The notes under the pieces are model-generated. The model searched no databases. It saw only the letters and a program-made list of their open reading frames with translations, and was not told the DNA's origin. Of a stretch of DNA of 64,000 nt, positions 44,515 through 58,956 are shown piece by piece. This DNA is from Chamaecyparis obtusa (taxonomy: Eukaryota > Streptophyta > Pinopsida > Cupressales > Cupressaceae), in NCBI GenBank assembly GCA_027943335.1, contig BSBK01014773.1:1-64000 (forward strand). Reading direction: 5' to 3'. Made by a program: the position numbers and the translations under genes. Within the stretch, counting starts at the first letter, position 1. Each line of letters begins with the position of its first letter.

Positions 44515-46914
44515 ATGTCTTCCACCAGCGAATACAGTGTCAACATGACAGAGGGGTGTATTAAGTATCTTAGTCAAAAAATCAAAAAGAGAAAAAATAG
44601 AAGCTCTGATGGTGAAAACCACATTGTGGTAGTATCAGAGCATAAAATAGTAAAAATAAAAGATGTATCTATGGGTGAAAACCTCTTTGAGGCACCCAAA
44701 GATGAGATAATTGATACTCTCCCAAGTCATTTTTAGGAAAGATCATCAGTTTTGATAGAACAGACATAGGCAGTGAATTTGGGTACAAAGGATGCTCCGC
44801 AAATCATAAATTTAGCTCAGTCATTGTCTATGCAAGAGAAAGAAGAGTTCACTAACTTCTTCCAAAGTAAGAAAATAAACTTTGCATGGACCTATTCTGA
44901 TATGCCTGGATTAGATCCTAATTTGATCATGCATCATCTATCCATTGCACCTGATATCAAACCTGTCAAGCAAAAAATTTGAAAGATGCACCCTCATATG
45001 GCACTTTTGGTTAAGGCTGAATTAGAGAAACTTCTTAAAGCTAGCTTCATAAGAGTAATTGATTATGCTGAATGGATTTCAAACATTGTTCCTGTCACCA
45101 AGCATGATAAGTCCATTCATGTATGTATAGATTTTTAGGATCTCAATAAGGCATGTCCAAAAGATGACTTTCCATTTTCAAATATTGATATGATAGTAGA
45201 CATGACAACGGGATATGAGATGTACTCACTAATGGATGGCTTCTTTGGCTATAACCAAATAAAAATTGCACCAGAGGATCAAGAAAAAACTTCTTTTACA
45301 TGTGCCTGGGGCACTTTCTACTGGAATGTCATGCCTTTCAGGCTCAAGAACACTGGAGCAACATATCAGAGAGCTGTTACCACTATTTTTCATGATATGA
45401 TGCATAAGACCATGGAGGATTATGTGGATGATACTCTAGCCAAAAGTATGCAACAAAGAACTCACCTTGAAGATTTGGCTCCTATTCTTGATTGCATGGA
45501 ATCGTTTAGCCTAAGACTTAATCCCAAGAAATGTGTATTTGGCATTACTTCTGAAAAACTCTTGGGTTACATTATTTCAGCCAAGGGTATAGAGGTGGAT
45601 CCAAAAAAGGTGCAAGCTATTATGGACATGCCTCCACCTAAAAACATAATTCAAATGAGAGGTCTCCAGGGAAGATTACAATCCATCTAGCGGTTCATCT
45701 CACAATTAGTTGATAAATCCCAACCATTTACTAAAACTCTACACAAAGGTGTGATCTATAAATGGGATGAAGAGTGTGATAAAGGACTTACTTAGATAAA
45801 GAAATATCTCACTAATCCACCAATTTTTATGTCTCCCATTCATGGGAAGCCACTTATACTATACATTTCAGCCACAAACACATCTTTGGGAGCTCTCCTA
45901 GCTCAAGAAGATCAAAACAGTAAAGAAAGGGCTATTTACTATATCAGTAGGACTTTGGTTTCCTATGAGATGAATTATTTAGTTATTGAAAAGGCTTGTC
46001 TGGCTGTAGTGTTTGCATCTCAAAAGCTATGACATTATATGTTAGCTCACACTATGAGGCTTATTGCAAAAATTGATCCACTGAAGTATCTATTGAGCAA
46101 AACTGCCCTCACAGGTAGATTAGCTAAATGGGTCATGATTCTTAGTGAGTTTGACATTGAATATGTGGAAAGAAAGGCCATTAAGGGATAAGCAATTGCT
46201 GATCAGTTGGTAGAAGCTCCATTAAAAGATCATCAACCTTTGAGCATTGAATTTCTAGATGAATCCATCATGCTTCTTACACACTAGTCTTGGAGCATGT
46301 TCTTTGATGGATCATTTACTCAACAAGGATCAGGTGTAGGAATTCTATTTGTAACACCTTAGAGGTACTCATTGCCAAAAGCATATAAGATATTATTTCC
46401 CTGTACAAACAACATAGCAGAGTATGAAGCTCTCATCAATGGAATGAAGATAGCCATTGAATGGCGTGTGGATGAGCTCAAAGTTTTTGGAGACTCTCAG
46501 TTGATTTTCAACCAAGTCAATGATTTTTATCAAACAAAGGATGACAAGATAATACCTTATAAGAAAATGGTGGATGATTTGAAATTTTACTTTGCACATA
46601 TTTCTTTTCAACAAGTTCCAAGAGCAGACAATAAGGCGATTGATGCCATGGCTACTCTCGCTTCAATGCTACAAATGCCAGAAAATGATTTTAGACATGA
46701 ATTCCTGGTGGAAACATTGCATTACCTTGCCTATGATAGCCCTGACTCTAGGATGATCTGTTTAGTTATTGGACGTGACTCATCCCACTACCATCACATT
46801 TATTCCTACCTTCGGGACCAAATCATACTTGACACTTACACCTGGAATGAAAAATGTCACCTCATTCGCACTGCTTCACGATATGTTACCATAGCAAATG
46901 ACTTGTATAGATGA
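44515..46914 (+). pseudogene. pol: Gypsy reverse transcriptase, RNase H and second (archaeal-type) RNase H
   Basis: Still the same frame. Reverse transcriptase motifs run in order: EKLLKASFIRVIDYAEWISN near 45030, LNKACPKDDFPF, YNQIKIAPEDQEKTSF near 45255, MPFRLKNTGATYQR, and catalytic DYVDDTLAKS near 45420. RNase H begins with PLILYISATNTSLGALLAQE near 45850 and continues through LAKWVMILSEFDIEY. The second RNase H starts with WSMFFDGSFTQQGSGVGI near 46291 and includes TNNIAEYEALINGM and FGDSQLI. Stops fall at 44734, 44767, 45136, 45688, 45793, 46285 and 46360 (TAG), 44980, 46030 and 46912 (TGA) and 46189 (TAA). Confidence 0.9.
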
Positions 46915-48053
46915 GGTCTAGACGGTACTCTCCTTAGGTGTCTAGAACCCGATGAGTCCAAACGTGTGCTAGTTGAGGTACATGAAGGTATCTGTGGCTC
47001 TCATTCGAGTGGTCTAATGTTAGCTCGCAAACTTATTAGAGCTGGATACTACTGGCCGGATATGGAAAAAGAAGTTGTTCAATATGCCAAAACTTGTAAG
47101 CAATGCCAATATCATGGGAATCTGATTCATGCTCCTTCTCAAGAGCTTATACCTTTCATCAATTTTTGGCCATTTCAACAATGGGCCTTTGATTTGGTAG
47201 GGCAGATTCATCCTTCTTCTTCAAGGGGACACAAGTTCATAATCACTACTATAGATTTCTTTACCAAATGGGTCGAGGTAGTTCCTCTCACCATTACTAA
47301 TGGAAAGACTATTGCTATGTTCATTCTGAACTACATCATTTGCAGATATGGTGTACCCTCATCTATTATCACTGACAATGGGGGACAATTCAAAAATAAG
47401 GACTTGACGAACTTGTGTGCCAAATTTAGGATTATTCAGCATTGGTCATCTATCTATTATCCTCAGGGTAATGGACAAGCAGAAGCTTCCAATAAAACAA
47501 TTCTCAAAATTTTGCATACAACAGTTCACAAATCCGGTAGAGATTGGCATCTCCAGATTAATCCAGCTTTATGGGCTTATAGAACAAGTATCCGAACACC
47601 AACAAGGGCCACCCCCTTTGCATTAGTCTACGGAGCAGATGCAGTGTTACCTATTGAGGTCGAGATTCCTACTTTGTGAGTCTCTCTGAAGGGCCTCTTT
47701 GAAGGGCCTTATCACTGATGAAGATACTAGAATATCTAGGCTACAAGAGCTTGATCTATTGGATGAATGTCGGAAGATGGCGTTTGATCACCTTCAAGCA
47801 TACTAGCATAGAATGTCCAAAGCATACAATAAAAAATTTAGACAAAGGGAATTCCAAGTGGGTGATCTCATCCTGAGAGAAAACCCCAAGAATCAACAGC
47901 AAAGAGTTCAGAAGGGAAAATTTGAACCAAACTAGCTTGGTCCATACATTGTTACTGCAACATTTGGATCTGGCGCATACAAACTCTCCACCACTGAAGG
48001 AGAGGCACTCAAAGAGCCTATCAGTGCTCTTCATCTGAAGAAGTTCTATAGCT
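46915..48053 (+). pseudogene. pol: Gypsy integrase
   Basis: The HHCC finger is seen near 46970-47110 (EGICGSHSSGLMLARKLIRAG, CKQCQ). The catalytic core follows: WAFDLVGQI and TTIDFFTKWVEVVP (first Asp), IITDNGGQF (second Asp), YPQGNGQAEASNKT (Glu), LWAYRTSIRTPT. After the TGA at 47677 a near-duplicate GAAGGGCCTCTTT/GAAGGGCCT (about 47690-47708) adds 13 bp and shifts the frame. This is the only indel I find in the whole gag-pol. The tail continues with DEDTRISRLQELDLLDE, FQVGDLILREN and GSGAYKL. TAG stops fall at 47804 and 47933. The natural stop TGA is at 48051-48053. Confidence 0.9.
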
Positions 48054-50292
<2,239 letters not shown>

Positions 50293-52170
50293 AAATGTCA
50301 TATACAAGAGAGGTGCTACTCGAGCATAGTATAAAAAATGAGCATAGTATCAAAAATGAGGAGCCTACTGTCCCGGTGCCTGAGGTGGTGGCATCGGTCT
50401 CTGTGGTGGTGGCATGGGTCACTATGGAGGAACCTATGGAGGTACTAGAGGAGGTGGCTATGGAGCCCTAGCATACTCGGAAAATAGAGGCACCTGCTTT
50501 GATATATCTGGAACAGCTCCGCAATATGTTGCATAGTAATAAGCTACCTAGGCAGCCTCATATCTCATCTCTAATCTTGAATGTGCTAACTCCACCCGTA
50601 GCTATCTGATCTCTGCATCCCTATCTACTACTTGGGTCTCCTCTCAGATGAAACATGTGTGAAAATCATCACACTCACGCTGCACCTACCGTACTCTCTC
50701 ACGGCTCTTCCTAAGAGCCTCCTGTAGCTGTACTACATCTACTCTAGCTGGAATGTCTAGCATATCAGTATCATCCCCCTATGGTACCTACTTGGATGTG
50801 TCATTTGTACATGGTCTCTTGGACCTCTACTATGTAGCGCTACTCCCTGCTTTTGGATCTGAGCCCATGGTCCTAGCAGGGATGCTCACCTATCCTGATC
50901 GGGGCCTCAAAACTCTTTGTCCAGGTCTCTGCTGTGGTGCCTGCTACTGCACAGCCTACTACTGTAAAGGCTTCTCTACCTATGCTTGCTGATCCTATGC
51001 TTGCTACCACTGTGCTCCTGTGCCAACTAGATCTATAAACCTCAGATGAGGCCATGCAATCAACTGGTCCCTATATGCAGGTGTCACCCCTGCATTGGTA
51101 ACATCCACCATGTAGTCCCATCGTGCTGGCGAGATGCGTGACTCTATAGCGCATCACCTTGGATCTAATCATGCACTCCACCCCTTCTTCTCCTCATCAG
51201 AGAAGTGAATGTAGGGGCAATACTCCTGTGAAATATCCTGTTGTCTGCCAAACTGGCGCAGGACGCGTGTAACCAGGAATCTCTCAATAGTCTGAATAGT
51301 ACATCCAATCAGTGGATGCGACATGAACATGGTAGCCAGCTCTCTCTGAGCATCCTCCTAGGGCTTAGTAGCTACCCAAGGTCTCCAAACTATAGCGACC
51401 ATATCATCCAACTGTGCCCTCCACTACTCTATCTTACCCAGCAGGGGCTAGGTCATCACACCTGAATACCTATATATATAAGGCTCCAGTGCCTATCGCG
51501 TATCATGAAAAATGGGTCTACAAATGGGGAGGTGCTCCCAGGCCCAGATCTGCAAGATGAAGACTCCTGCTGCCATCGATCTTGCACCTTTGTAAACAAT
51601 CTCATGCATCTCGTGATACATGTGTGCCAGCATACACTCCCCCCATCCAAATCTCATAGTTGGCCTGTCCAACATCCTCTACAGCATGGTACCCCAACCG
51701 CACTCTAGTCCATGCTGACCTCGATCAGGTACGAGGTAGCAGCTCAAAAATATTGCCAAAACAACCTGGAATGGATGAGCACTACCATATCTACGCACCA
51801 GATCCTCCCAAGAGATGGCCCGACCCATCACAAGATCATCCCTGAAGATAGTCCTCAAGGCCACTGTACGTTGACGTGGCTGTGTATTGTACTCAATACG
51901 AGTACCATGAATGGGTATCCGCAAGATCCTATATATGTCGTCAGTGGTCACTATCATCTCCCCCATTGAAAAATGAAATGTGTTTGTCTCTGAATGGAAA
52001 CGCTCTACCAGTGTAGTAAGAAGGCCATGATTTACCTGAATGTCAGGTAAATCACACAAATATCCCAAGCCAAGAGCATCAATGTGAGCACTCTTAGCAT
52101 CTGTAAGTCTCTAAACTAATGTAGTGATGACAAGGTGGTGTGCCCGAAATGCGACATCTGGAAAGTCAAC

Positions 52171-52629
52171 CTGCAAAGCAAGCGATGACACTGGGTCAGT
52201 ACCTCAATTATGCTGGTTTTCAACATTGCAACAACAACTACAACAAAGCATCTATCCTAAGACAAGACTCTACAAGGCTTTACTTGGCTGATTTCATGCA
52301 AATTTGATAAAATTTGGGCACAGTATAAATTCTGCAATAGTCTTTCATGCGAAAAAACTGTTCATTTACGCGAGGATACTAGAATTTTGCGCGAGGAAAC
52401 AGAAAGTTCACGCGATGTCAACTATCAGCTCACGTAAGATTCTAAACATAGCCCCTGCTAGTCCACATGAGGAAACCAAAAGCTCACACGAGAGGAAATC
52501 TAGGCCTATGTGAGAGAACTACTTTCTCGCGTGAGATTTCATGAACTTGTTCCTAACTAGCTAGATTCTATTAATCTAACCTATAAAGCTGTACGAATTG
52601 AAATACAAGAAGGTTTATCGACTACTTAC
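52171..52629 (-). other. Predicted intron of the antisense PMD gene
   Basis: The 459-bp GT-AG intron has donor GTAAGT at 52629-52624 and acceptor TTTGCAG ending at 52171. It holds nine degenerate CTCGCGCGAG palindromes (52343-52537). Exon frames on both sides agree (phase 0), which supports the call. It is unspliced in the element's own genomic-strand transcript because it is antisense. Confidence 0.75.
52343..52537. repeat. Cluster 3 of degenerate TCTCGCGCGAGA palindromes (9 copies)
   Basis: Copies are near 52343 (TTCATGCGAA), 52365 (TTACGCGAGG), 52386 (TTGCGCGAGG), 52408 (TTCACGCGAT), 52428 (CTCACGTAAG), 52462 (CCACATGAGG), 52482 (CTCACACGAGAG), 52508 (TATGTGAGAG) and 52525 (TCTCGCGTGAGA). 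Spacing is about 20-35 bp. All lie inside the PMD intron. Confidence 0.75.
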
Positions 52630-52779
52630 AGGTGCAGCATACTCCAGGGGTCAGACATGTCATTGGGAGCACTAAAATTGACATGTGTACAGTGGAAGAC
52701 CCTCCATTTCTTGCTCAGAGCTCTCAGAATCACTAAAAGACAAAGATGAATAATGCATTGAAAATGACCCCTCCAGGCC

Positions 52780-52787
52780 TTATATAG
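52780..52787 (-). promoter_or_regulatory. TATA box of the antisense PMD gene
   Basis: Minus-strand CTATATAAGG lies about 73 nt upstream of the exon 1 ATG. This is the normal TATA-to-start-codon geometry for a plant gene with a short 5' UTR. It is independent of the LTR promoters, which point the other way. Confidence 0.65.
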
Positions 52788-53344
52788 CTTTTGACCTAAT
52801 TTTTGAAAGTGCTCTGTTTTGAATGAAAATTGCACCCTTGGCTAAATCGACTGTTCTGAACACATTTTCAGGATTGAAATCAAAATTTGACATTTCTAGA
52901 TAGCCCAAAATTGCATTTTAAATTCTGAGACCCTTTGGGATTAGACGCTTGTGCAGTCAACCTTCTGGTGTCATCTTCCTGCCAGATCCTCATCTTTGCA
53001 GCATGTTCTTGAGATCTTTGCTCTTCTCATCAAAGTCAACTCTAGTCAAATCTAGTCAACCATGGTCAAACTTGGTCAACAGGACCTTTGGATCGCTTCA
53101 AACTACTTCTTATCTGCTTTATCTTCTGAATCTTTGATCTTATCTTTATCTACAATCTCTTGCTGTCAATCATCTTCTGACATGTCATCTTTCGATTTCG
53201 CTCCCGAGGGGGCAGGATGATTACATCATTGGATCTTGTCGAATCAATTCTTGAATCAGTCTGATCTGAATCATCAGTTTTCATTACTTGGGGCATCTTG
53301 GTGTCTCACATCTGCTTATCTCATCATCTATCTTTTAGGTATTT

Positions 53345-53712
53345 GATCAATCTAACTCAGATCCTCAAGGGCCAAGCTTCATTTTGGAGATGGTTCTTGA
53401 AATCTTTAGGTATTGGGGCAATCTAACCCTAATTCCTAGGAGTCAAGCTTCATTCTGGAGATGACTCTTGAAATCTCTTTTAGACCGTTATCTCGGCAAT
53501 CTAACCCGAGTCTCGGAGGGCTAAGCTTCATATTGGGGCAATCTAATCCTGATTCTGGAGATAGTCATAAATCTTCACCAATTGGTATTAGGGCAATCTA
53601 ACCCTGATTCTGGTTCTCTCTTAGACTGTTGTCTTCGCAATCTAACTTAGACTTCAGTGGATCTTGCTTTGATTTGATTCTCAATCAGGTTGGTGTCTTA
53701 GCAACCTAACCT
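53345..53712. repeat. Degenerate tandem repeat with CAATCTAACCC core, 7 copies
   Basis: (C/T)AATCTAAC or close variants occur near 53348, 53419, 53497, 53539, 53593, 53638 and 53702. Most are preceded by TTGGGG or TAGGG and followed by (C)TGATTCTGGAG or AAGCTTCAT text. Spacing is uneven (42-78 bp). It lies just before the 3' purine tract and LTR. Confidence 0.7.
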
Positions 53713-53781
53713 CAACACCTGATCTCTTCATCTGTCACTTCAGACTGTTCTTTGAATCAACATGTTGTTCGCACATCAATT

Positions 53782-53795
53782 CAAAGAGGGGAAAA
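53782..53795 (+). promoter_or_regulatory. Polypurine tract of the 18-kb Gypsy element
   Basis: CAAAGAGGGGAAAA directly precedes the 3' LTR start TGTAATACCCC and is the expected plus-strand primer. Confidence 0.88.
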
Positions 53796-54809
53796 TGTAA
53801 TACCCCAAAATTGGCACCTAATCATTTGAATCAATTTTGGTGCATTTCTTCAATTTCATATCTTCAAAGTCCTAGTTCACTAGGAAATTTTCTCTCTCCT
53901 ACTTGACTTTACTTGACATGATGTCAATTGCAAAAACACTAATTTGCAATAATCAAATATTAAATTAATTCCTAAGGCCTAGACTTTATTTGGCTAAATA
54001 ATCTCTATGATAAGTTAATTTAATTATAAAGTCCTAAGTGCTTTTAATTAAATTAAATCCACCCCATTAGCTAAATACCCTTGAAAGGAATTAATAAATA
54101 TTTAGTTAATTGAATGAACACCTCTTTATTTGAATTTAATAATTCAAATTATTCGAAATGTCACCTCTCCACATGTGGCAAATTTCATTCTTTTAATTAA
54201 ATAATTCTTGTCTTTTTGTCTCAAAGGGGAATGAAGAGTCAGGAGTTTCAAATCAAGAAACTCTTCATTCCTCTCCGGGCTTTTCTTTTTAAGGAGCCTC
54301 TTTTTCTCATTCATGGAAGGGAAATTTGGAGAGTAATTGAAGTATAGTGAATTTTTATCTCATTTGATTCAAAGCTTTTTTATTGCATATCTAGTCTATT
54401 ATCTCATCTTAGTTTAATCTTGCATATCATCTTAGAGTAAATTTGCTTAATTATTCTTATATTAATATCATCTTTATTTCAAAATCAACTAAAAATCTGC
54501 ATTTCATATTTCCTTTCAAGTACTTTAGATTAATTGTATATTTCTCTCAAAGCATTCCTAGATTAATTGCATTCATCTTAGTTTGATTTTGCTATGGATT
54601 TCTTGAAAAATCCTCTATTGTAGTAGCGGTCTTACGGTTGTTGGCTCTCCAATCTAAGAGTGATTAAACACCCCGCCCGCATAGGAGGCAATAGGTCACT
54701 TCCTCATGAATTTCGGATTGAATAATTCATATTCTCTTCATAATTTGATCATAGGAGTAAGGACTATGTTGCGTTTGTGCCTGATTTAGAGGTCACATTC
54801 AAGCACACA
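53796..54809 (+). repeat. 3' LTR of the 18-kb Gypsy element
   Basis: About 1014 bp, from TGTAATACCCC to AAGCACACA, nearly identical to 36752-37767. The terminal CA run is one repeat unit shorter than in the 5' LTR. Confidence 0.93.
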
Positions 54810-54811
54810 TA

Positions 54812-55829
54812 GATATTAAGCCACACAACCATTCATATTTCCTACTCCGCAACACACGTTCACCACATCTTTAAATCTTGTTCAATTGCATGGCATTTCT
54901 TACTATCAATATTTTTTTATTTTTTTATTTTAGAGTTAACTATCAAAACTCTAGACATGGTGTACTGTATAAAGAGAGATTCTAAAAGTAGCCAAACACT
55001 ACTTCCTCCTAACCGTAATTCCCTATTTTATTCTTCTGACTTTTTTGAGATGGAGAATAAGAAATGGCTCTAACTCCGAAGGTAACAATCCTTCATGTGT
55101 CCAAATTATATATCCTCTGCAAATTGTTAGCCATATATGCCCACATCAAAAAATTGAAGCATCGTCCAAATAACTAAATTGGAGTCATAAAATATGTCAA
55201 CCACTTGTTCGTTAAAGGGATTCTATATTGAATGATTTATAAGGCACACCATATAAAAACATTTCATGTTTTGACTACAAATTACCTCCAATTGAGCCTT
55301 TAAGGTGGAAATGAGAAGATTTGTGTACTACTGTGGAGTATACTTGGTTTGCAGTTTAGAATTTGATTTAAAATGGCTAAACAAGTCATTATTTTTGGTG
55401 ACATATACCTTCGGCACTATTTATCATTGTTTGCAAAATCAAAACTCCTATAAGCCACCCATTGCATACATAAAAGCATGTGACTACTAGTATACATAAA
55501 ATGACTTAATATTTTATATTTATATCAAAATTTATATTGTCTCTTATTTTAATTTGATGAATATATTTATAGTTTAATAATTAATTATTTTACAAATAGT
55601 TTATTAATTATTCTTAAAATATATAATATAAATAAATTTATATTATTGTTTTAAATAAATTAAAGATATTTATTTAATGATTTATTTTGTATTTAAAGTA
55701 GCTAAAGCTATTGAATAAATATTATTAAATACAATTAAAAAAAGTACATTTAAAAAGACAACAATAAAGGATAAATATATGCCGAAGAGTTTGGATACCC
55801 AATGAACGAACATGGGGTTTGAAAGCAAG
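54812..55829. other. Intergenic sequence between Gypsy and Copia elements
   Basis: AT-rich, no gene recognised. Before the Gypsy insertion it was contiguous with sequence left of 36751. Confidence 0.55.
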
Positions 55830-57335
55830 TGATGATTTACAATTGATTGAATATTTGAATGACTTGAAGATCAGTGATTAGAGATTACCGAGTTACTGAA
55901 TTGATATGTAAGATGATTAAATAAGTAATATGTTGTCATTGATGTCAACTAGTTTTGATGGTACTTATCATGTAAGTTACAAACATCTAAACATCTGTAG
56001 AAGGGAGAAAGTGATGAAGAATTGAAATATCTACATGAGAAAGATGGATATGACAGATGAGGATAATGAATACTTTGGGTAACTTATTGATGAGCCTATG
56101 ACCTTATGTTATTGACTTGATTATGTTGCATTAATCTATGATGAAGAAAGAAGAAAAGATATACAAAGCAGTGTGGTCAATAAATGAAGACTTTAGTATA
56201 CACCAAGATAGTGTAGTGTATACCGAGTGACAGTATTAACCGAGCTAGTGTTCACCAATGCATTTCTTTGTTAACCGACTATGGATGAAAGAATTAAATG
56301 CTTAGTTTAGCCAAAAAAAATTGATGAAATGGAAATTGTTATGATTTTAAGGCTAAGGAAAAATTTTGTTATGAGATCCACGGCTGACAAAATTTGAAGA
56401 AGATCTAAAGGATAAAATTCAAATGAGTTATTGACACATCTGCTGAGGAAGGTTTAAGCACCAAAATCAATGAAGGAGAACAAGCGGCAAAATCTGATGG
56501 ATGATAATAAAATAGTTCACTTTTCTATATAAGAGATATTAGTTTCATTGTTGAAACTATGCTAGAAGAAAGAAGACTGCAAAGATTTCGCGTGAACACA
56601 ATTTCATGTATGCCTGATTAGACTGGTTGAAGATGAACTGAACTATAGAGTTAACCAAGCATTAGAGAACTATTATCGAGGGATAGTAAGTGTATGAATG
56701 TTGAAGAACTGAATTGAATTATTGATTAGAGGATTTGTATGGGCTTAGAATAGATCTAAACATCTATAAAATAAGTTGTATTGTAATCAGATCAAATACT
56801 ATTTTAGTTTAACCATTAATACACAAAATCTCCTAATTGATTGGATTTAATAATCTTATATTATGCCCTATGTCATTCAATGAATTTTCATTATTATCCT
56901 ATCAACCCCATAGTGAATTCTAGTTGAACGATAACTATTAGTCTTGAATCCTCTAACAAGATCACACCTGATAGTATATTTTGTAACCTTTAATAGGGTT
57001 GGCTCTTCGTCAAGGTCAATTCAGAAGAGTGAGAATTATTTTGGCTTACCGGTCCCAGGTGGTTTTTTCCTTAGCAAGGTTTCCACATTAAATCATTATG
57101 TTATGTGTTTCTATGATGATTATTTTGTTTTCATACTTTACATATTCCATATTTGATTTGGTCGGTAATCACAGTAAGGTATTTGACTAGTAATCAACAA
57201 AGACATAGACAATATAGTATTTTATGTTTTCGAACTGCAAAATTTGTTGAATTTGTTTTATAAGTTACGTCTTTGCATTTGGGACTATAGGATAACTAAT
57301 CTAACTGATTGAACCCCCTCTCATTTATTCTAAAA
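55830..57335 (+). repeat. 5' LTR of the second Copia element
   Basis: About 1.5 kb, starting TGATGATTTACAATTG. The terminus TCTAAAA adjoins the primer site, where CTAACA would be expected. Small open frames inside (e.g. near 56944) are not credible genes. Confidence 0.8.
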
Positions 57336-57336
57336 A

Positions 57337-57348
57337 TTGGTATCAAAG
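57337..57348 (+). promoter_or_regulatory. Degraded primer-binding site (initiator Met tRNA)
   Basis: TTGGTATCAAAG differs from the standard TTGGTATCAGAG by one G-to-A change. Confidence 0.8.
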
Positions 57349-57401
57349 AAAATTGGTTTCTTGGAACAGAGTTTTAAAGACTTCAACATAAATATTGCAA
57401 G

Positions 57402-58253
57402 ATGTATAAGAGGGAATTTCTGAAACTGAACAAGGACAACTTTACTATATGGAAAATTCAAATGAAACTTCATATATCAGGAATTGGTAATTCTTCTTTA
57501 ACCCTACTAGAAAATGGCTACCTAGTACCGCCCACAGGACCTTTGACTCTTGATCAGTTGAGAGACAGACATAAACATAATATTACTATAATGGAGATTG
57601 TTGCTACTCTATTTGATGTTGAATTTGAAGATGTCAAGAATTGCACTACTTCAAGGGAAATTTGGGACAAACTTGCTCAAGTTTATGGTGGTGATGCAAA
57701 TGTAAAATGAGCTAGAGCATAAAGCTTAAGGGCAATATTTGATGATATGAAAATGAAGGAAGGAGAAAACATTACACAATATTCAAACCAAATCAAAGAG
57801 GTAGCCAATACTATTTGAGGATCTGGTGGTGTCATTGATGAAGATACAATGGTAAGTAAAATTCTAAGAACCTTATTGCCTACATATGCAATTAAAATGT
57901 CTGCAATACATAAAATGAGGTCTGCATCTAGCAGCACTCTTACTCTTAATAGTCTAATTGTTAAGATAACAACTTTTGAGCAGAATAACTTTGATAATAG
58001 TGTTGTACCATCTATTTAGTCTACTTTTATGTCTTCACTGAAGATCGGTAAATCTCGCAATAGACATGATATAATTTATTGTAATACTACTGATGAGCTT
58101 GATAAAATTGAAGCTCTTGTAGCTCAGAGACTGCCCAAAGGTAAAGGTAAATATAAGGGAAAACTACCCTTATCATGTTTTAATTATAGAGAAGTTGTCC
58201 ATATTGTTGCTAGATGTCCGAACATGAATGAGGAAGATAAAGACCAAGACTAA
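57402..58253 (+). pseudogene. gag: Copia gag with degraded zinc knuckle
   Basis: ATG 57402 reads MYKREFLKLNKDNFTIWKIQ, the usual Gag start. IMEIVATLFDVEFEDVKNC and REIWDKLAQVYGGD follow. A TGA near 57708 interrupts it, with more stops near 57718 and 57818. The same frame resumes and ends with a zinc knuckle, CFNYREVVHIVARC (about 58178-58219), in which a cysteine is tyrosine and the glycine before histidine is valine. The C-terminal run is acidic. Confidence 0.85.
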
Positions 58254-58955
58254 TCTAGTGATGGAAGCTATGGAAGGAGGAACAATAGAGGTTACTGACA
58301 CTACAAGAGAAACAACTGTGATAACAAGGATAAGGGAAAAAAAGCATGCTATTTAGTTGAAGAAGATGACACTGACACCAACAGAAATGATGATGTTGAG
58401 GTTGTGTTTTTGGCAATTAAAGAAGACTCAGAGGAAGAAGAAAGGTATGTAGAAACAACACTCATTTCTAAGGTTAGTTAAAATGATACATGGATCATTG
58501 ATAGTGGTTGTACACATCACATGATTGGTGATGAAGATAAGTTTGATCATCTTGATCATTATAATGGAGGATCAGTAAGAATGAGTAACGATACACCTTG
58601 TATGGTTAAAGTAAAATGATCTTTATTGATAAATGATAAAATTAGATGTGATAATGCTTAATGGTTAAAAGGACTAAAATACAATCTGCTAAGTATGGCA
58701 CAACTTAACAACTCAGGTCACCGAGTGGCATTTGAAAGAAAGAAGGCAAGGATCTACAATGAAAATGGAAAGCTTGGAGGATAATCAAAAGGTAACCTAT
58801 TTTATGTTGACAATGCTGAGACTTCTTGTTTACTGGTTAAAAATGAAGATGCATGGTTGTGGCATAAAAGGTTATGTCATATAAACTTTGATAACATGAT
58901 TAAGATCAACAAAAAGAGAAAAATTAGAGGACTTCCTATCCTAACAAAACCGGAT
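58254..58955 (+). pseudogene. pol: Copia protease and GAG-pre-integrase
   Basis: Same frame as gag. WIIDSGCTHHM near 58493 is the protease active site with Asp-Ser-Gly intact. LKYNLLSMAQLNNSG near 58675 and WLWHKRLCHINFDN near 58855 lead into the integrase zinc finger CHQCQK. Stops lie near 58480, 58618, 58660 and 58781. The frame shifts by one just after CHQCQK (about 58975). Confidence 0.83.
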
Positions 58956-58956
58956 C

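Noticed and set aside
40054..48053. Stop-codon reassignment or programmed readthrough as the reason for in-frame TAG/TGA
   Set aside because: Nuclear plant genes use the standard code. The stops differ between elements, hit catalytic neighbourhoods, and match the deamination pattern. The intact F-box/kelch frame shows no such internal codons.
50300..52170. An envelope-like gene in the Gypsy 3' region
   Set aside because: The long frame is antisense and matches PMD motifs. There is no signal peptide or membrane-anchor pattern in the sense frames.
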